A stretch of 60,000 nt of DNA from Tubulanus polymorphus (Eukaryota; Nemertea; Palaeonemertea; Tubulaniformes; Tubulanidae): NCBI RefSeq assembly GCF_964204645.1, contig NC_134029.1, positions 12,516,850 to 12,576,849 on the forward strand, given 5' to 3'. Shown piece by piece: positions 49,589 through 60,000 of this stretch. The notes beneath the pieces were generated by a model. That model was given only the letters and a program-made list of their open reading frames with translations, had not been told where the DNA came from and ran no database searches. Position 1 is the stretch's first letter. Every line of letters begins with the position of its first letter. The position numbers were made by a program, and so were the translations under genes.

Positions 49589-50018
49589 ATGGAAGATAAA
49601 GTTGATAATATTGAAATTATTCCTCATGATATCAGTAAAACTAAATTAAAAATATATTTAGAAAAACAAATATTAGAATTTGAAAATGACTTAAAAATAA
49701 AAAAAATATTTAAAAAGTAAAATTATATATTATTTGATTATAAGTGGTTCGGTTACAATTAGTTCTGTAATAACATTTCTAGCAATATTCAGTCCATTAA
49801 CACCTTTAGCTATATCAATTGGTGTATTAGGATTAAGTTCATGTGTATTAACTGGTATAAGTTCAAAATTAAATATAAAAAGTAATAAAGAAAAAATTAA
49901 AACTAATATAAAAGAAATTAATAAATTAAAGAATACACTAGATTATATAATAAGTTTAAATGGCCATATAACAGTTGAAGAACAAGATAAATTATTAAAA
50001 GAATTAATAAATTATTAA
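49589..50018 (+). pseudogene. Gene D: two-TM protein, frameshifted
   Basis: N-terminal part from ATG 49589 (MEDKVDNIEIIPHD) up to an A-run at about 49697-49706, where bases have been lost relative to elements 1 and 2. The two-TM part and C-terminus are open from 49734. All conserved residues of the second part are present, so the damage is recent. Confidence 0.75.
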
Positions 50019-50034
50019 TTTTTTAGTTATATAA

Positions 50035-51356
50035 ATGGCAGATAGTTTTCCAAAAGCTTTCCAATATAATAAATCAATTAAATATAATATTCCTGCAATA
50101 GATTTTAATAAAGATATTACATAAAGAAATGAAGTTTTAAATTCATTAATTGATTTATATATTTATGTTACTGAAAGTAATAATTTTCATGTAAAGATGG
50201 AAAATATATTTCATGTGTATACAATTAATTTCAAAAATTTAAATGAGGCAAAACAATGGTTATTAAAATCTAATATGAAGTATTGGCAGAACCAATTAAA
50301 TTTTGCTGTTTATTGTGCAACAACAGGATCTGGAATAAGTTGGAATGATCATTTAAACAAACCAAGTTTACCATTGATGTTATCACTTTTGAGATTTCAT
50401 ACATATTTTCAAATAAAATTGATATTAGATGAATTAGAATGTCCTTTACCAGGTTCAAAATATTTTAAAGAATTGAATAATAATATTAATTTTTCTAAGT
50501 TTTATAAAATATGTAATGAATATAATATTAATTCAAATAAAGATTTTAGAGCAATAATTGGAACAATGGGTGGATTAGGAATATTATATACTAAAGAATT
50601 TGGAAAAATAATGACAAATTCAGATATAAGAAAACTAAATTGGAATGAATTACCAAAATATTATAATAATATACAACAACAAAACAATAATGGTTGGGTT
50701 AATATCATTTTAGAAAATAGTGAAGGTTTTACTAAAGCTGGAATACAAAGAATAAATCAATCTATTAGAACTTATTTGATATGTATTTTAGGTGCGCAAG
50801 TTGAAACAAGATCCCCAATAATTGGAAATGATAACACTTCATTCGCAGAAACAGTTTAAAGTATTATTTGAAGATTCAATTCATAATGATAAAAATAGAT
50901 CGATTCCAAGAAAACATTGTCAGATATCAAAATTATTTAGATAAATCACATATTAGATTAAATTATTGTATAGGCCCTAATCTATTTATTATTTCTAATG
51001 ATTTAGTATTAAAGATGGGAAACATAATTGGTTATAATAATCTAATTAAAACTGCAACAATAAATAATTCATTTGGATTAAATGATATAAATAAAAAGAT
51101 TATTACTGCTCCAAAATTGATAGAAGGTGAAAAAAATAAAAAACACATTCAATCAACAGAAACTAAAACTAAGAATATTAAATTAAATAATGATTCTACA
51201 ATAAAAGATTACAATACATCAGAAGATATAAAAACTGATATTATTCAACATGATATAATTAAACTAAATGATGATAATAAATCCCATGAAAATGCTAAAT
51301 TAGCTTTAACTTGTATAGGAATTGTAGTCGGAGGAATATTATATTTTAAATTTTAA
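50035..51356 (+). pseudogene. Gene E: conserved protein with C-terminal TM anchor, broken
   Basis: MADSFPKAFQYNKS start. A TAA (ATAAAG) lies near 50122. The core from 50197 is open (LNFAVYCATTGSGISWNDHL, YFKELNNN, RINQSIRTYLICILG). A frameshift near 50850 separates the tail, which retains the TM anchor (LTCIGIVVGGILYFKF). One core Cys (CATTGC) is Ser here. The tail end shows that the anchor lost by nonsense in element 2 is ancestral. Confidence 0.75.
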
Positions 51357-51371
51357 TTTTTTATTATGTAA

Positions 51372-53944
51372 ATGGAAGAAGGTGGAGAAGATTTTCCATT
51401 GGGTCCTTTAGATGAACCTGGTATAAGTGATGAACAACCACCTGATTTTAGTGAAACAAGTCTTAATGACGGTAATGAGCCAGGACGTAATTCTAATTTA
51501 ACTACACCTGAATTTATTGATAAAACACGTTCAAAGATAAGTATTGAAAATGAAGTACCAGAATAAACAGAAACAAGAAAATTAACTTTAATAAATTATT
51601 TGACGCCTGCGAAAAAATGTAGAATTTCTGGGATAAGCTAATGTGGAATTGCAAATTTGAAAATCGAAGTTTTAAGAAATTTGGGGAATTATGAGATTTG
51701 GCGATTGGGTAGATGATACAGTCTTCGACTGGTCTAATTTTTAAAAAAATTGTCAACTTGTGACCGACTTCGATTCACTTTTGCCTCTAAGCTGGTCTGC
51801 AACTTCATTGCCTCCATGGTTGAAGAAAGAGCTCTTCTGATGTCTGCTTCATCATGACTTCGAGCATATCGTGTAGCCAGCCGGCCCGGTCCCGGGGCCC
51901 GGTTTGGCTGTCACTCGATATCCTAGACTTGAGTCTGGGTTGAAGTAGACATTGTCATTTAAATAACTTATTCATGTTATTCTGTATGAATTACCCGTGT
52001 GTCTTGTATTTTGTATTTTCTTAGTTTAAAATTTGTAACTTTATTGAATTTGGGAATTTTATCCCGGAATTTCAATGTAATAAGGATCAATAAAGTATTG
52101 AATTGAATTGTCACCTTATACACATGCCATCAGTGGACGCGGAGCCGTATATGACAGCTATGCTATTATAAATTGCTAATCTCATGAAACCTGCATCCCC
52201 TAATATCGAACATATTTTCTAAAACATTTGAATATTAAAATTATATGTTTACACGTTTTTATATAGACCGCTTGTAGCCGCCGATGAAATTCACGCCGGC
52301 CCTACTCAGATCGTAGATAGCTTCGTCATTCCACTAGCATCCCCATGACAGGGTCTGACTTTTATATCAGACTTCCAAATCGTGTATACATCCGCCATTT
52401 AACCGAATAATCCGATTTACTTATCATTTCTATTTATGCCTGCCGCTCCTGATATAATCATACATCATTTACTATTACAATACGTCTTCTCATGATATTC
52501 AATGCAATATAACATTCCGACGTTCAAATAGAGGTCATTATATAATCACAGGGAGCCATTCTACATCTTTATCAATAATATTTTGCCAAATAGCTTGTAT
52601 GTGTACACATAAACCTGTGACGTTTTGCACATCGATTTACGGTTGTCGTTTGTAAAATGACGCTGAATGGTTAGCATTGTTAAGGTTTCATAATGGTAAC
52701 GTTTTATAAGGCGTCAAAAAAAATTTAAATATAATGAAATTGCTAGTGATTTTAAACCAATGTTAAAAAGATCTGGTTTCAATATAACAAATAAAGGTAA
52801 GGATTATTTAGTAGAAGATTTGAAATATTTAAATGGCGATTATTATTGGAAATTGAAAGGCAACTATTATTTTAAGATTTCAAATCTTAAAAGTACCGAT
52901 AAAATAATAGCACAATCAACTTTTAATTTATTAAAACCAGATAGAATTAAGAAAATCATTAATGATGTTATAACTGATGTTACACAAGAAGAAAGAGATG
53001 ATAATATAAAAGAATTTAAAAAAAGAAATGATTATTTTTTGAAGATAATTAATGAAAATTTAAGACAAAAAAAAATTCCTAAAGAAGCTGATAATTCCAA
53101 AACTAGTAAACCTAATTCAAGAGAAGTTCAAACTGAAAAACTTTTACCAAATGGATTACTTGATGCAACAGATCAAGAATTAGAAGATTTAAATGATATA
53201 TTTTCTGTTGATGTAATTAGAGAAATTGAAAGTATAAGACTTGCGTCTGATAAAATTGCGCATGATAAAAGTATAAGAGATATTGAAATTAGAAATTTAG
53301 AAAAAGAATTAACTGATAAAAATAAAGAAATAGAACAATTAAAGTCTGATCTTGATCGTCAAGTAATTGATGAAATGGAATATAGGAAAAAAGAATTCCG
53401 TTTAGAAAAAGAAATTGATAATTTAAAAGATAATTTAGAAGTACTGAAAGGTGAAAGAGATATATTATTAAAAGAATTTGGTAATAATTTTAAAAGTTTA
53501 AAGGATGTTTTTAAAGATTTGTTGATAAAACCAGATTCTAAAATATCATTGAAAGATAGAATAAGATTATTATTTAAATTAGAAGGAATAACAATTCTTT
53601 CAATTCTAACAGCTGTAACTATGTTATTTACAACAATTGGTTTAGCAATATCAAATGCTTTGAAATCTACTCCTACTCCCAATAAACCGGATAAACCCCC
53701 AGATAATAATAATTCTATACAAGATAAAGTTAAGGATGGTTTAAAGAAATTAGCAAAATATTTATGGGAACTATCTAAAAAATCTGCTGCAGCATTACCA
53801 GGAATTATTGCATCAATTGTTGGTTTTATATTGAAATCTGCAGGGAACATTATTAACTTTGCTGCTGAACATATTATTTTATTTTTAATTACAGTTGTAA
53901 GTGCAATTATTTTTGGGCTAGTTAACATGATAAAAAATAAATAA
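51372..53944 (+). pseudogene. Gene F: coiled-coil/membrane protein split by a 1.1-kb insertion
   Basis: N-terminal 64 codons (MEEGGEDFPLGPLDEPG) end at TAA near 51566, then the insertion 51601-52716 interrupts the gene. The long remainder is open from 52760 (394 codons): LLPNGLLDATDQELEDL, a coiled coil LEKELTDKNKEIEQLKSDLD, the tail SLKDRIRLLFKLEGITILS, KSAAALPGIIASIVGF and the terminal TM segment. It is the best copy of the F C-terminal part in the window. Confidence 0.78.
51601..52716. mobile_element. Foreign insertion in gene F with short inverted ends
   Basis: Bounded by TGACGCCT at 51601 and AGGCGTCA ending at 52716. GC content rises to host level inside. About 51780-52112 resembles a LINE 3' end (CCCGGAATTTCAATG, AATAAAGTATTGAATTGAATTG). 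The remainder has no recognisable gene. No clear target duplication is visible. It may be a DNA transposon carrying, or next to, a LINE fragment. Confidence 0.5.
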
Positions 53945-53964
53945 TTAATGTTTTTGTAAAATAA

Positions 53965-55211
53965 ATGAGTGGGAGTTATATCAATCCTTCTAAGAATCAT
54001 AGAATATCTAATGCTATTAAAGCAGAAAGATCACATCATATAATTACTCATAACCCTTCAAATATTAATCCCGATGAAACTTTATATGTTAGAATTCCGA
54101 GATTAACACAAAATACTTTTTACGTTCCAAATAGTATTTATTTATCAGCCGATATAAAAGTAATCGGTAATAATAATAATTATGTTGTTGATAATGTTGG
54201 AAGATATTTGATTAAAAAATTAACTATAAAGATTGGTCCAGAAACAGTTTTCTCATTAGATGATTATAATTTATTTATGCATTATAAAGATTTATGGTTA
54301 ACTAAAGAAAATAGAAATAATATGATATTTCAAGGCATCCAATCAGAAAACCAAAAATAAAAACAGATCAGGAGCTAATGACGCAATAGTAACTCGTACC
54401 GCAGATAATTTGATAAAAAAGATTTATGGAAGCAAATATAAAATTCCATTAGACTTTGAATTGATAAATAATAATGCGCCTTTATATAAATACGCAATTC
54501 AAGAAGATGTTATATTCGAAATAACATTTGCTCCTGTAAATGAAATTGTATTGTCTAGCGTTGTTAAAGATATGGGTTATAAATTATCGAATATATGTTT
54601 AGAATATGATACAGTAACTGATGAAAATATTTCAAGTATAATTCAAACTAAATACAATCAAGGATTTTCATTATTATATGATTATATTGATAAATTTAAA
54701 ACTAACTATTAATGCAAATGATGAAATTATTAATGAGAATATTAACTTACCAAGAAGATCTATTAAAGGTATATTAATATTTTTTACCATTGCAACATAT
54801 TCTAATGGTGCAATAAATGTTGATAATTATTATAATCCTGAAATAACAAAAGTAGAAATAACTATCGAAGGAATAGCAAATAAGATATTTTGTCAAGGAA
54901 TGAGAATGATTGATCAATGGCCAGAAATTAGAAAACATTTTATGAATGAAAAAGTAAAATCATTTGAAAATTGTAATATTAATCAAATTGATTATTATAC
55001 CGGTAATAAATATGCATTATGGTTAGATTTTAGAACAACAGAGGATAATTCATTACATGGTTCTGGGAAAAAATTACAAAACACTAAAGATGGAATACAA
55101 TTATTCATGACAATGAAAAAAGGAAGCCTAAATTTTAAAATGCACATTTATATTATATCTGACTCGCAATTAAATATTGTAAATTCTCAATTAAATAGTG
55201 TTATGTATTAA
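53965..55211 (+). pseudogene. MCP: Major capsid protein, two frameshifts
   Basis: Starts MSGSYINPSKNHRISNAIK. An early stop at 54358-54360 follows a small indel, and two bases are missing near 54705. All family blocks are present across three frames, including IPLDFELINNN, PRRSIKGI, ALWLDFRTTEDN and LHGSGKK. The segment that starts WPEIRKHF and is lost in element 2 is retained. Sequence is closest to element 1 in the first part (VIGNNNN block). Confidence 0.9.
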
Positions 55212-55243
55212 AATTTTAACTTTAATAAAAATTTATATAATAA

Positions 55244-56320
55244 ATGGAAGGTGGAATATATGAAATACAAACTCCAAGTGAAATGATAACAGATATATAT
55301 TATATATTACCTTATGATGAATACATAAAGTATTTTGGAGATTACTTTAATCAGTTCAAATATGGAATAAGTAAAATAAAAGATAATATTGAAACTAAAA
55401 TAGAAAATAATATTGAAACTAAAATAGAAGATAAGAATGATATTGAATATAAAATAGAAGATAATATTGAAACTAAAATAGAAAATAGTAATAATATTGA
55501 AACTAAAATAGAAGATGTAACAGCATCTACATCTTATAATATACCCTCTACATCTGATATTGAATCAAAAAAAGATTATTATAATCCAAAATATTGTGAT
55601 GTATGTAAGAAATATATATCATATAAAAATTGGGCATCACATAAGAAATCAAAGAAACATATAGAAAAAGAAAAGAATAATAATGATAATAATATATCAG
55701 TTAGTAATATAAAAGACAATGTTAACCCAATTGGAACTAATGATACCATAGATAATATAACAGATAATGTAATAAATAACGTTAACCCAATTGAAACTAA
55801 TGATAATGATATAACAGATAATGAAATAATTGATGATTCTAAAAAACATTGTAACATTTGTAATTTAGATATTTCTAAAAGTAATTTTTCTAAACATAAA
55901 AAATCTAAGGGGCACATAGAAAATGAAAAAGAATTAATATGTGATTATTGTAATAAAGAAATTGAACCTGTTGATAAAATTACTCATTATAAATCAAAAT
56001 TACATCTAATTAATGTTTATAAAAAAGTGGGTATGTTACCATTGTTAGATGAACCAAAGAAATATATCAAATATTTTAATCCTGAAACTAAACAATATTA
56101 TATATTCTTTAAGTTGTTATTTGATAAATTATGAGCTTATGCAGATAATCCTTACCAAATATATAAATTAGCGTATAATGGATACCTAGATTTATTTAAT
56201 TTAATATATGATTTTAAGTTTGATTTTGATGGTGATAATTCTCATGATTACTTTGAAAAATTAAGAATAAAAGCTGGATTAAGTGATGATGAATGTAGAA
56301 TGAAGGCTGAAATAGAATAA
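55244..56320 (+). pseudogene. Three-finger C2H2 protein after MCP, nonsense codon
   Basis: An N-terminal domain is followed by an acidic repeat (NIETKIE/NIETKIED units). Three fingers follow: CDVCKKYISYKNWASH…H, CNICNLDISKSNFSKH…H and CDYCNKEIEPVDKITHYKSKLH. TGA at 56132-56134 replaces a probable TGG, and the same frame then continues (AYADNPYQIYKLAYNGYL…) to TAA at 56318-56320. Equivalent in position to 4134-4925 of element 1 but with more fingers. Likely nucleic-acid binding. Confidence 0.68.
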
Positions 56321-56400
56321 ATAAATATGCCAAAGACTTCTGATGAATTTGATATAAACAAAGATGATTTTATAAATGTATTAGAAACAAAATTAGAATA

Positions 56401-56796
56401 ATTATTATAAAACTATTTATATATCTATAAAAATATTTATATATCTATGCACTAGACGTATGAGTAAGAAAGTAAGAATCCAAGAATCCTTGCTAAGAAA
56501 TATAAATTATAAACATAAATTATAAACATAAATTATAAACATAAATTATGAACATAAATTATGAACATAAATTATAAATATAAATTATAAACATAAATTA
56601 TAAACATAGTTTTAATATATGATTTATTCATTATTATATATTTCATTTAATAATTCATATTTCTATGGACTAGACGTACGTAAGAATCCAAGATTCTTGC
56701 CAAGAAAGTAAAAAGGTAAGAATCTTACTTTCTTACTCGTACGTCTAGTACATAGATATATAAATTAGTTTCTATAATATTCCAAATTATAAATAG
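56401..56796. repeat. Element-specific repeats downstream of element 3 ATPase
   Basis: A 13-bp tandem array (ATAAATTATAAAC and variants, about 56500-56607) is flanked by inverted repeats. CTAGACGTACG at 56670-56680 pairs with CGTACGTCTAG at 56738-56748, and GTAAGAAAGTAAGAATCC-like words occur on both sides. Unrelated in sequence to the arrays of elements 1 and 2 at the same gene end. Confidence 0.8.
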
Positions 56797-57409
56797 TTAT
56801 TTTATAAATTTATATTCATAGGGAAATTGTAATCTCAGTAATAATTTTGAACCTTTATTATTCTTTAATTTATTCATATATTCATCATGTAACTCAGTAG
56901 GTATAATTTGATTTTCTTCCAATGATTGTTGCATAGATTTTTTATCTTTGTTATAAAATAAAACTAGAAATCTTATATTCTCCTTAAAGTCTTTAACAAT
57001 TGAATTATATTTTTGATTTAAAACCCGTGTTGTTATCCCAAAATGTCTCCCAGAGAAAGCTAGATAACATAACTCACTTTCTCTAACTTTTGAATCATTG
57101 TAAATTTGCGCAATCATCTACAATGAATAATGTATTTGATCCTTTATAAGTATCAATTGCTATTTTTATACAAATATCTAAATTTTCTTTTACTGTTTTA
57201 GGATTTAATATAATAAACTTTTTCATCTTAACTATATCTCTATTATATGTTTTATTCATTTCATAAGTAGGACAGAATAATATTATATTATCAAAATGAT
57301 TCTTATAAATAGTTTCTAACAAATCTAATATGAAATGTGTTTTACCACAATTGGTTACTCCAGTTATTAACATATTATGCGGTTCAAATATAAATAAATC
57401 TTTATTCAT
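56797..57409 (-). pseudogene. Packaging ATPase, frameshifted after Walker B
   Basis: MNKDLFIFEPHNML, intact Walker A GVTNCGKTHF and Walker B NTLFIVDDCA. A one-base insertion three codons later (TTACAATGATTC versus TTACATGATTC in element 2) then causes a stop. The remainder (DSKVRESELCYLAFSGRHFG… to EYKFIK) is open in the next frame. The insertion is not the one seen in element 1, but it brings the same downstream TGA into use. Confidence 0.85.
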
Positions 57410-58493
57410 TTATTCTTTTAATTTTACTAGATAAAATCCATTCATTAAATTTATCATCGTATCCTTTATATTTCACCAAAGAATACTTTTTTCCTTTAAG
57501 AGTTTTTGTTTTCAATACTTTTTCTATTTTGTATTCTATTTCATCTGGATTTGGTACAAGTGATAATTCTTGTTCATAGAAATAACCTAATATTTCTTCA
57601 TCTTTTAAATCTTCTAATTTATAAACAAATGGTTTAGTTAATATTATCTTTTTAATCTTGAATATTTCTTCTGTAGAATTAGGGGTATAACCTTTATAAA
57701 ATGTTTTTCTATATTTAGATATTCTAACGTGTTGTCCTATTTTGAATTTAGGTTCACCGAAATCATGTGTAACAAATGCGCCATATAAATTATTCCAAAC
57801 TATTTCGGAATTATCTTCTTTTCTAGCTTGTATAGGTTTCATATTTATAGAACTATGTTTAGAATTATTATAACCTTTCACTAAATCATCTAATACATCG
57901 ATATATTTATATGTTTCATTAGCAGTAAAATATTTCCACATTCTAGTTTTCAATGTTTTATTAAATCTTTCTATAATAGATGCTTTTTTATCTGAGTGTG
58001 TTGAAAAATAATCTACATCGTTATCAGATAATAGTTTTTTAAAATGTTTGTTATAGAATTCCTTACCTTCATCAAATTGTATCTTATCTGGAATAGCTTC
58101 TTTAAATATTGATTTAAAAGAATTTGTCACTTCTATACCAGTTTTATTTTCGATTGGAATTGACCATGCGTATCTACTGAATATGTCTATAACATTTAAT
58201 ATCCAGAAATATCCTTTGTTGTATTCCTCTAAGTTCTTCATGTCAATTAAATCTGCTTGCCATTGTTGATCGATATATGAAACCATAACTTTTCTTGTTA
58301 AATAAGTTTTATCCATTTTCTTTTGGATTTGATATGTTGGTTGATTTTGTAACCATGATTTTAATTCGCTATATTTTATACCACCATTTTCATTATCAGA
58401 TTTAATTTTATTCCATAATTCTGAAACGTTAGAATATGATACTTCACTTTCTGGGTTATAATATAAATCTCTTAAATATTGTTCTTTTTTCAT
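57402..58493 (-). CDS. Retroviral-type DDE integrase with chromodomain, 363 aa
   Basis: Very close to element 1 (5942-7027). The catalytic triad is present in QWQADLIDM, IQFDEGKEF and IIERFNKTL; the C-terminal chromodomain is YKIEKVL… KYKGYDDKFNEW. Two extra residues lie in the N-terminal linker (DNENGGIKYS). Open and apparently competent. Arrangement is the same as in element 1: H ends 6 bp upstream of its ATG, and the ATPase start overlaps its end by 8 bp. Could act in trans on element 2. Confidence 0.93.
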   Translation of the reverse strand: MKKEQYLRDLYYNPESEVSYSNVSELWNKIKSDNENGGIKYSELKSWLQNQPTYQIQKKMDKTYLTRKVMVSYIDQQWQADLIDMKNLEEYNKGYFWILNVIDIFSRYAWSIPIENKTGIEVTNSFKSIFKEAIPDKIQFDEGKEFYNKHFKKLLSDNDVDYFSTHSDKKASIIERFNKTLKTRMWKYFTANETYKYIDVLDDLVKGYNNSKHSSINMKPIQARKEDNSEIVWNNLYGAFVTHDFGEPKFKIGQHVRISKYRKTFYKGYTPNSTEEIFKIKKIILTKPFVYKLEDLKDEEILGYFYEQELSLVPNPDEIEYKIEKVLKTKTLKGKKYSLVKYKGYDDKFNEWILSSKIKRINE

Positions 58494-58499
58494 CTTATT

Positions 58500-58868
58500 T
58501 TAATCCATTAATAATAATTTAGATTTAGTTTCAATGGCTTTATGATTTGACTTATTTTCTGGTATAATAGGTTTATTGTCATTGGAATCATCTTTATCAT
58601 TAGATTTGAATTTTGATTTATATATTACACCGGATAATATAATAACTGTTACTAATCCAATTGTAATATATAATTTATAATTACTTCCAGCATTAGAAGA
58701 ATCAGATGAATTATTATTTGAATCAATATCAGATAAAGTCTGTGATTCATTTATATCAGTTAATTTCTTTTTCTTAGCTTTTTTTAACTCTGAAGATCTT
58801 TTACCTAATTCTCTTGCCCATTTAATTTGTTTCTCGGATCTAGCCTTTTTCTTAACGCTATCACTCAT
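58500..58868 (-). CDS. Gene H: basic protein with TM segment, 122 aa
   Basis: Single copy of the basic block (SEKQIKWARELGKRSSELKK), an acidic linker and TM segment LYITIGLVTVIILSGVIYK, then a polar tail ending LLLMD. It represents the unduplicated form of the element 1 gene. The start overlaps the end of G by 8 bp, suggesting coupled expression. Function unknown. Confidence 0.7.
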   Translation of the reverse strand: MSDSVKKKARSEKQIKWARELGKRSSELKKAKKKKLTDINESQTLSDIDSNNNSSDSSNAGSNYKLYITIGLVTVIILSGVIYKSKFKSNDKDDSNDNKPIIPENKSNHKAIETKSKLLLMD

Positions 58869-59463
58869 TTATTTTAGTTAATTTTTGTTCTGATTCATTT
58901 TCTGTTTCGCTGTTTGGTTGTAGTACATCTGTTTCGTTCTTACCTGATTTATATTCCATAGGCTTGATGTTCGAAAATGTTATGACACCAGTAGAAATTA
59001 ATGTCATAACCGATCCTAATTGAAATGAATAATAACCAACCCATTTTTGTAATTCAGTCATAACTAAATAGTCATTTTTCAAATCACTATATAATTTATT
59101 TTCATCATTAATTGGTATTAACTGGTTACATAACTTAGAATAACATTTGACAATACCATCTGAAATAGAATCATTTATTCGGGCTAATCTTGCCTCTTCA
59201 TAAATCTTAAAATATTTTATTACTTTATCGGGTTTCATAGCATTTAATTCTTGAAAAGTAATAATTCTATTTAAAAACTCTTTAGTTTTTCCACCGGCAA
59301 TCAATAGTTCTAGATGATGCTTACAATATGAATAGTATTCATAATCTATATTACAATTAACTTGAGCACAATTAGTTACAACTGTATCTTTATTATCACT
59401 TATACCCAAATCATCTAATGTTTTTTCAATATCAATACTATTCTTATTAGATTTCTTTGACAT
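58861..59463 (-). CDS. Gene G: conserved Polinton protein, 200 aa
   Basis: Same length as and highly similar to 7509-8111. Conserved YEYYSYCKHHLELLIAGGKT, IYEEARLARINDSIS and LYSDLKNDYLVMTEL blocks and the hydrophobic C-terminal segment. The ATG is in TAATATAAATG with an upstream T-run on the minus strand. Open frames in all three elements argue for a constrained, probably structural, protein. Confidence 0.75.
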   Translation of the reverse strand: MSKKSNKNSIDIEKTLDDLGISDNKDTVVTNCAQVNCNIDYEYYSYCKHHLELLIAGGKTKEFLNRIITFQELNAMKPDKVIKYFKIYEEARLARINDSISDGIVKCYSKLCNQLIPINDENKLYSDLKNDYLVMTELQKWVGYYSFQLGSVMTLISTGVITFSNIKPMEYKSGKNETDVLQPNSETENESEQKLTKINE

Positions 59464-59672
59464 TTATATTAGAGAAAAAAAGCAAAATAGAAAATATTAT
59501 AAGTATTCTTCAAATGATACTAGCTAGTTAAAGCTAAAGAATTTCTATTCGGATCTATTCAAAATATAAAGTATTCTCTTTTTGAAAAGAAAATATTAGA
59601 AATATAATAGAATTCACTGGTTAGTTGAAGTTGTGTAATTGTTAATATTTTTTATTTGAGATATATTAATCT
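59464..59672. other. Short spacer between G and HNH
   Basis: About 200 bp, matching the first part of the longer spacer of element 1 (8112-8350). The roughly 900 bp of structured, conserved DNA found in elements 1 and 2 is absent. No gene. Confidence 0.5.
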
Positions 59673-60000
59673 TTAACCACTCATTAAAGACTCAACGTAT
59701 TGTTCATTATTTGGATCATTGTTCCATTGATCAATAAATTTCTTTGCCTTTGTTAACTGTTCTAAATATAACTGTAAATCTAGTTTATTAGATTTAATTA
59801 TGTTTTCCTTCTTTTCTAAAGGTCTTAAATTCTTCCAATTCCAAATAAGTTTTTTATTGTATTCATCATTCATGTTAAATTTAGATATTGGTAACGTATG
59901 ATCAATATGAAAGTATTCACCATAATTATCTATATTCATTTTATCGTCGAATTGATATACAATCCATGATTTAAAAAATTTATCTGAACAACCCAATAAA
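59673..60000 (-). CDS. HNH endonuclease, C-terminal part (cut by window edge)
   Basis: Contains the nuclease core FHIDHTLPISKF and WKNLRPLEKKENIIKSNK and the tail QLYLEQLTKAKKFIDQWN. The frame is still open at the window edge and matches element 1 residues from LLGCSD on, so the N-terminal zinc-binding part lies outside. The tail is closer to that of the small zinc-finger gene of element 1 (9975-10226) than to the element 1 HNH tail. Confidence 0.82.
   Translation of the reverse strand, partial: LLGCSDKFFKSWIVYQFDDKMNIDNYGEYFHIDHTLPISKFNMNDEYNKKLIWNWKNLRPLEKKENIIKSNKLDLQLYLEQLTKAKKFIDQWNNDPNNEQYVESLMSG

Larger units (their letters stand above)
43865..60000. mobile_element. Polinton/Maverick element 3, left part (right end outside window)
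   Basis: Starts at the palindromic end. Order: PolB, I, penton, A, B, C, D, E, F (with a 1.1-kb insertion), MCP and zinc finger on plus; ATPase, integrase, H, G and HNH on minus. Gene order right of MCP matches element 1, not element 2. The left-end zinc-finger gene and the PolB start are missing. Many genes are broken, but integrase, G, H, A, B and I are open. The right end and target duplication lie beyond the window. Confidence 0.93.

Noticed and set aside
49513-56134. Use of TGA as tryptophan in element 3 (TGA at about 49513 and at 56132)
   Set aside because: TGG is used normally throughout and other genes end correctly with other stops; two TGG-to-TGA mutations among many lesions are ordinary decay.

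Overview
The window is animal nuclear DNA, probably from a marine invertebrate, carrying three related but non-identical copies of a very AT-rich Polinton (Maverick) element. These are large self-synthesising DNA transposons or integrated viruses with virion genes. I cannot identify the host from the sequence. Spliceosomal intron signals, abundant microsatellites, tRNA-derived SINE-like pieces and TE-rich intergenic DNA show that it is a eukaryote. The host DNA is clearly richer in GC than the elements, and composition changes sharply at the element ends.

Layout. Element 1 (1-10456) enters from the left edge and ends at 10456. Host repeats follow (10457-21953). Element 2 (21960-39078) is complete end to end: 89-bp terminal inverted repeats starting AGTAATAGG and a perfect 6-bp target-site duplication AATATG (21954-21959 and 39079-39084). 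A second host stretch (39085-43864) contains four tandem exon-like units and a SINE-like piece. Element 3 (43865 to beyond 60000) runs off the right edge.

Gene content. Recognisable genes are protein-primed type B DNA polymerase, retroviral-type DDE integrase with a C-terminal chromodomain, an FtsK/A32-type packaging ATPase, a double-jelly-roll major capsid protein and a penton-like minor capsid protein. Several small membrane or coiled-coil proteins typical of Polintons (called A to H here), C2H2 zinc-finger proteins, an HNH endonuclease and a small OB-fold-like protein (I) accompany them. Element 2 also has a zinc-ribbon protein that looks like poxvirus/NCLDV late transcription factor VLTF3. 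No capsid maturation protease was recognised.

How they fit together. PolB would copy the element, integrase would insert it, and MCP, penton, ATPase and the small membrane or coiled-coil proteins would make and fill a virion. Genes are packed with gaps of about 16-25 bp. Most gaps have the same form: stop codon, T-run, then TATAAATG or TAAATAAATG containing the next start codon, which resembles the poxvirus late promoter.

State of the copies. All three are decaying. PolB, penton and ATPase are broken in every copy that shows them. MCP is open in elements 1 and 2, and integrase is open in elements 1 and 3. Notable features are a LAGLIDADG intein in the PolB of element 2 with an empty site in element 3, fold-back palindromic ends on elements 1 and 3, a rearranged integrase/ATPase/G/H cassette, and evidence of recombination between copies.
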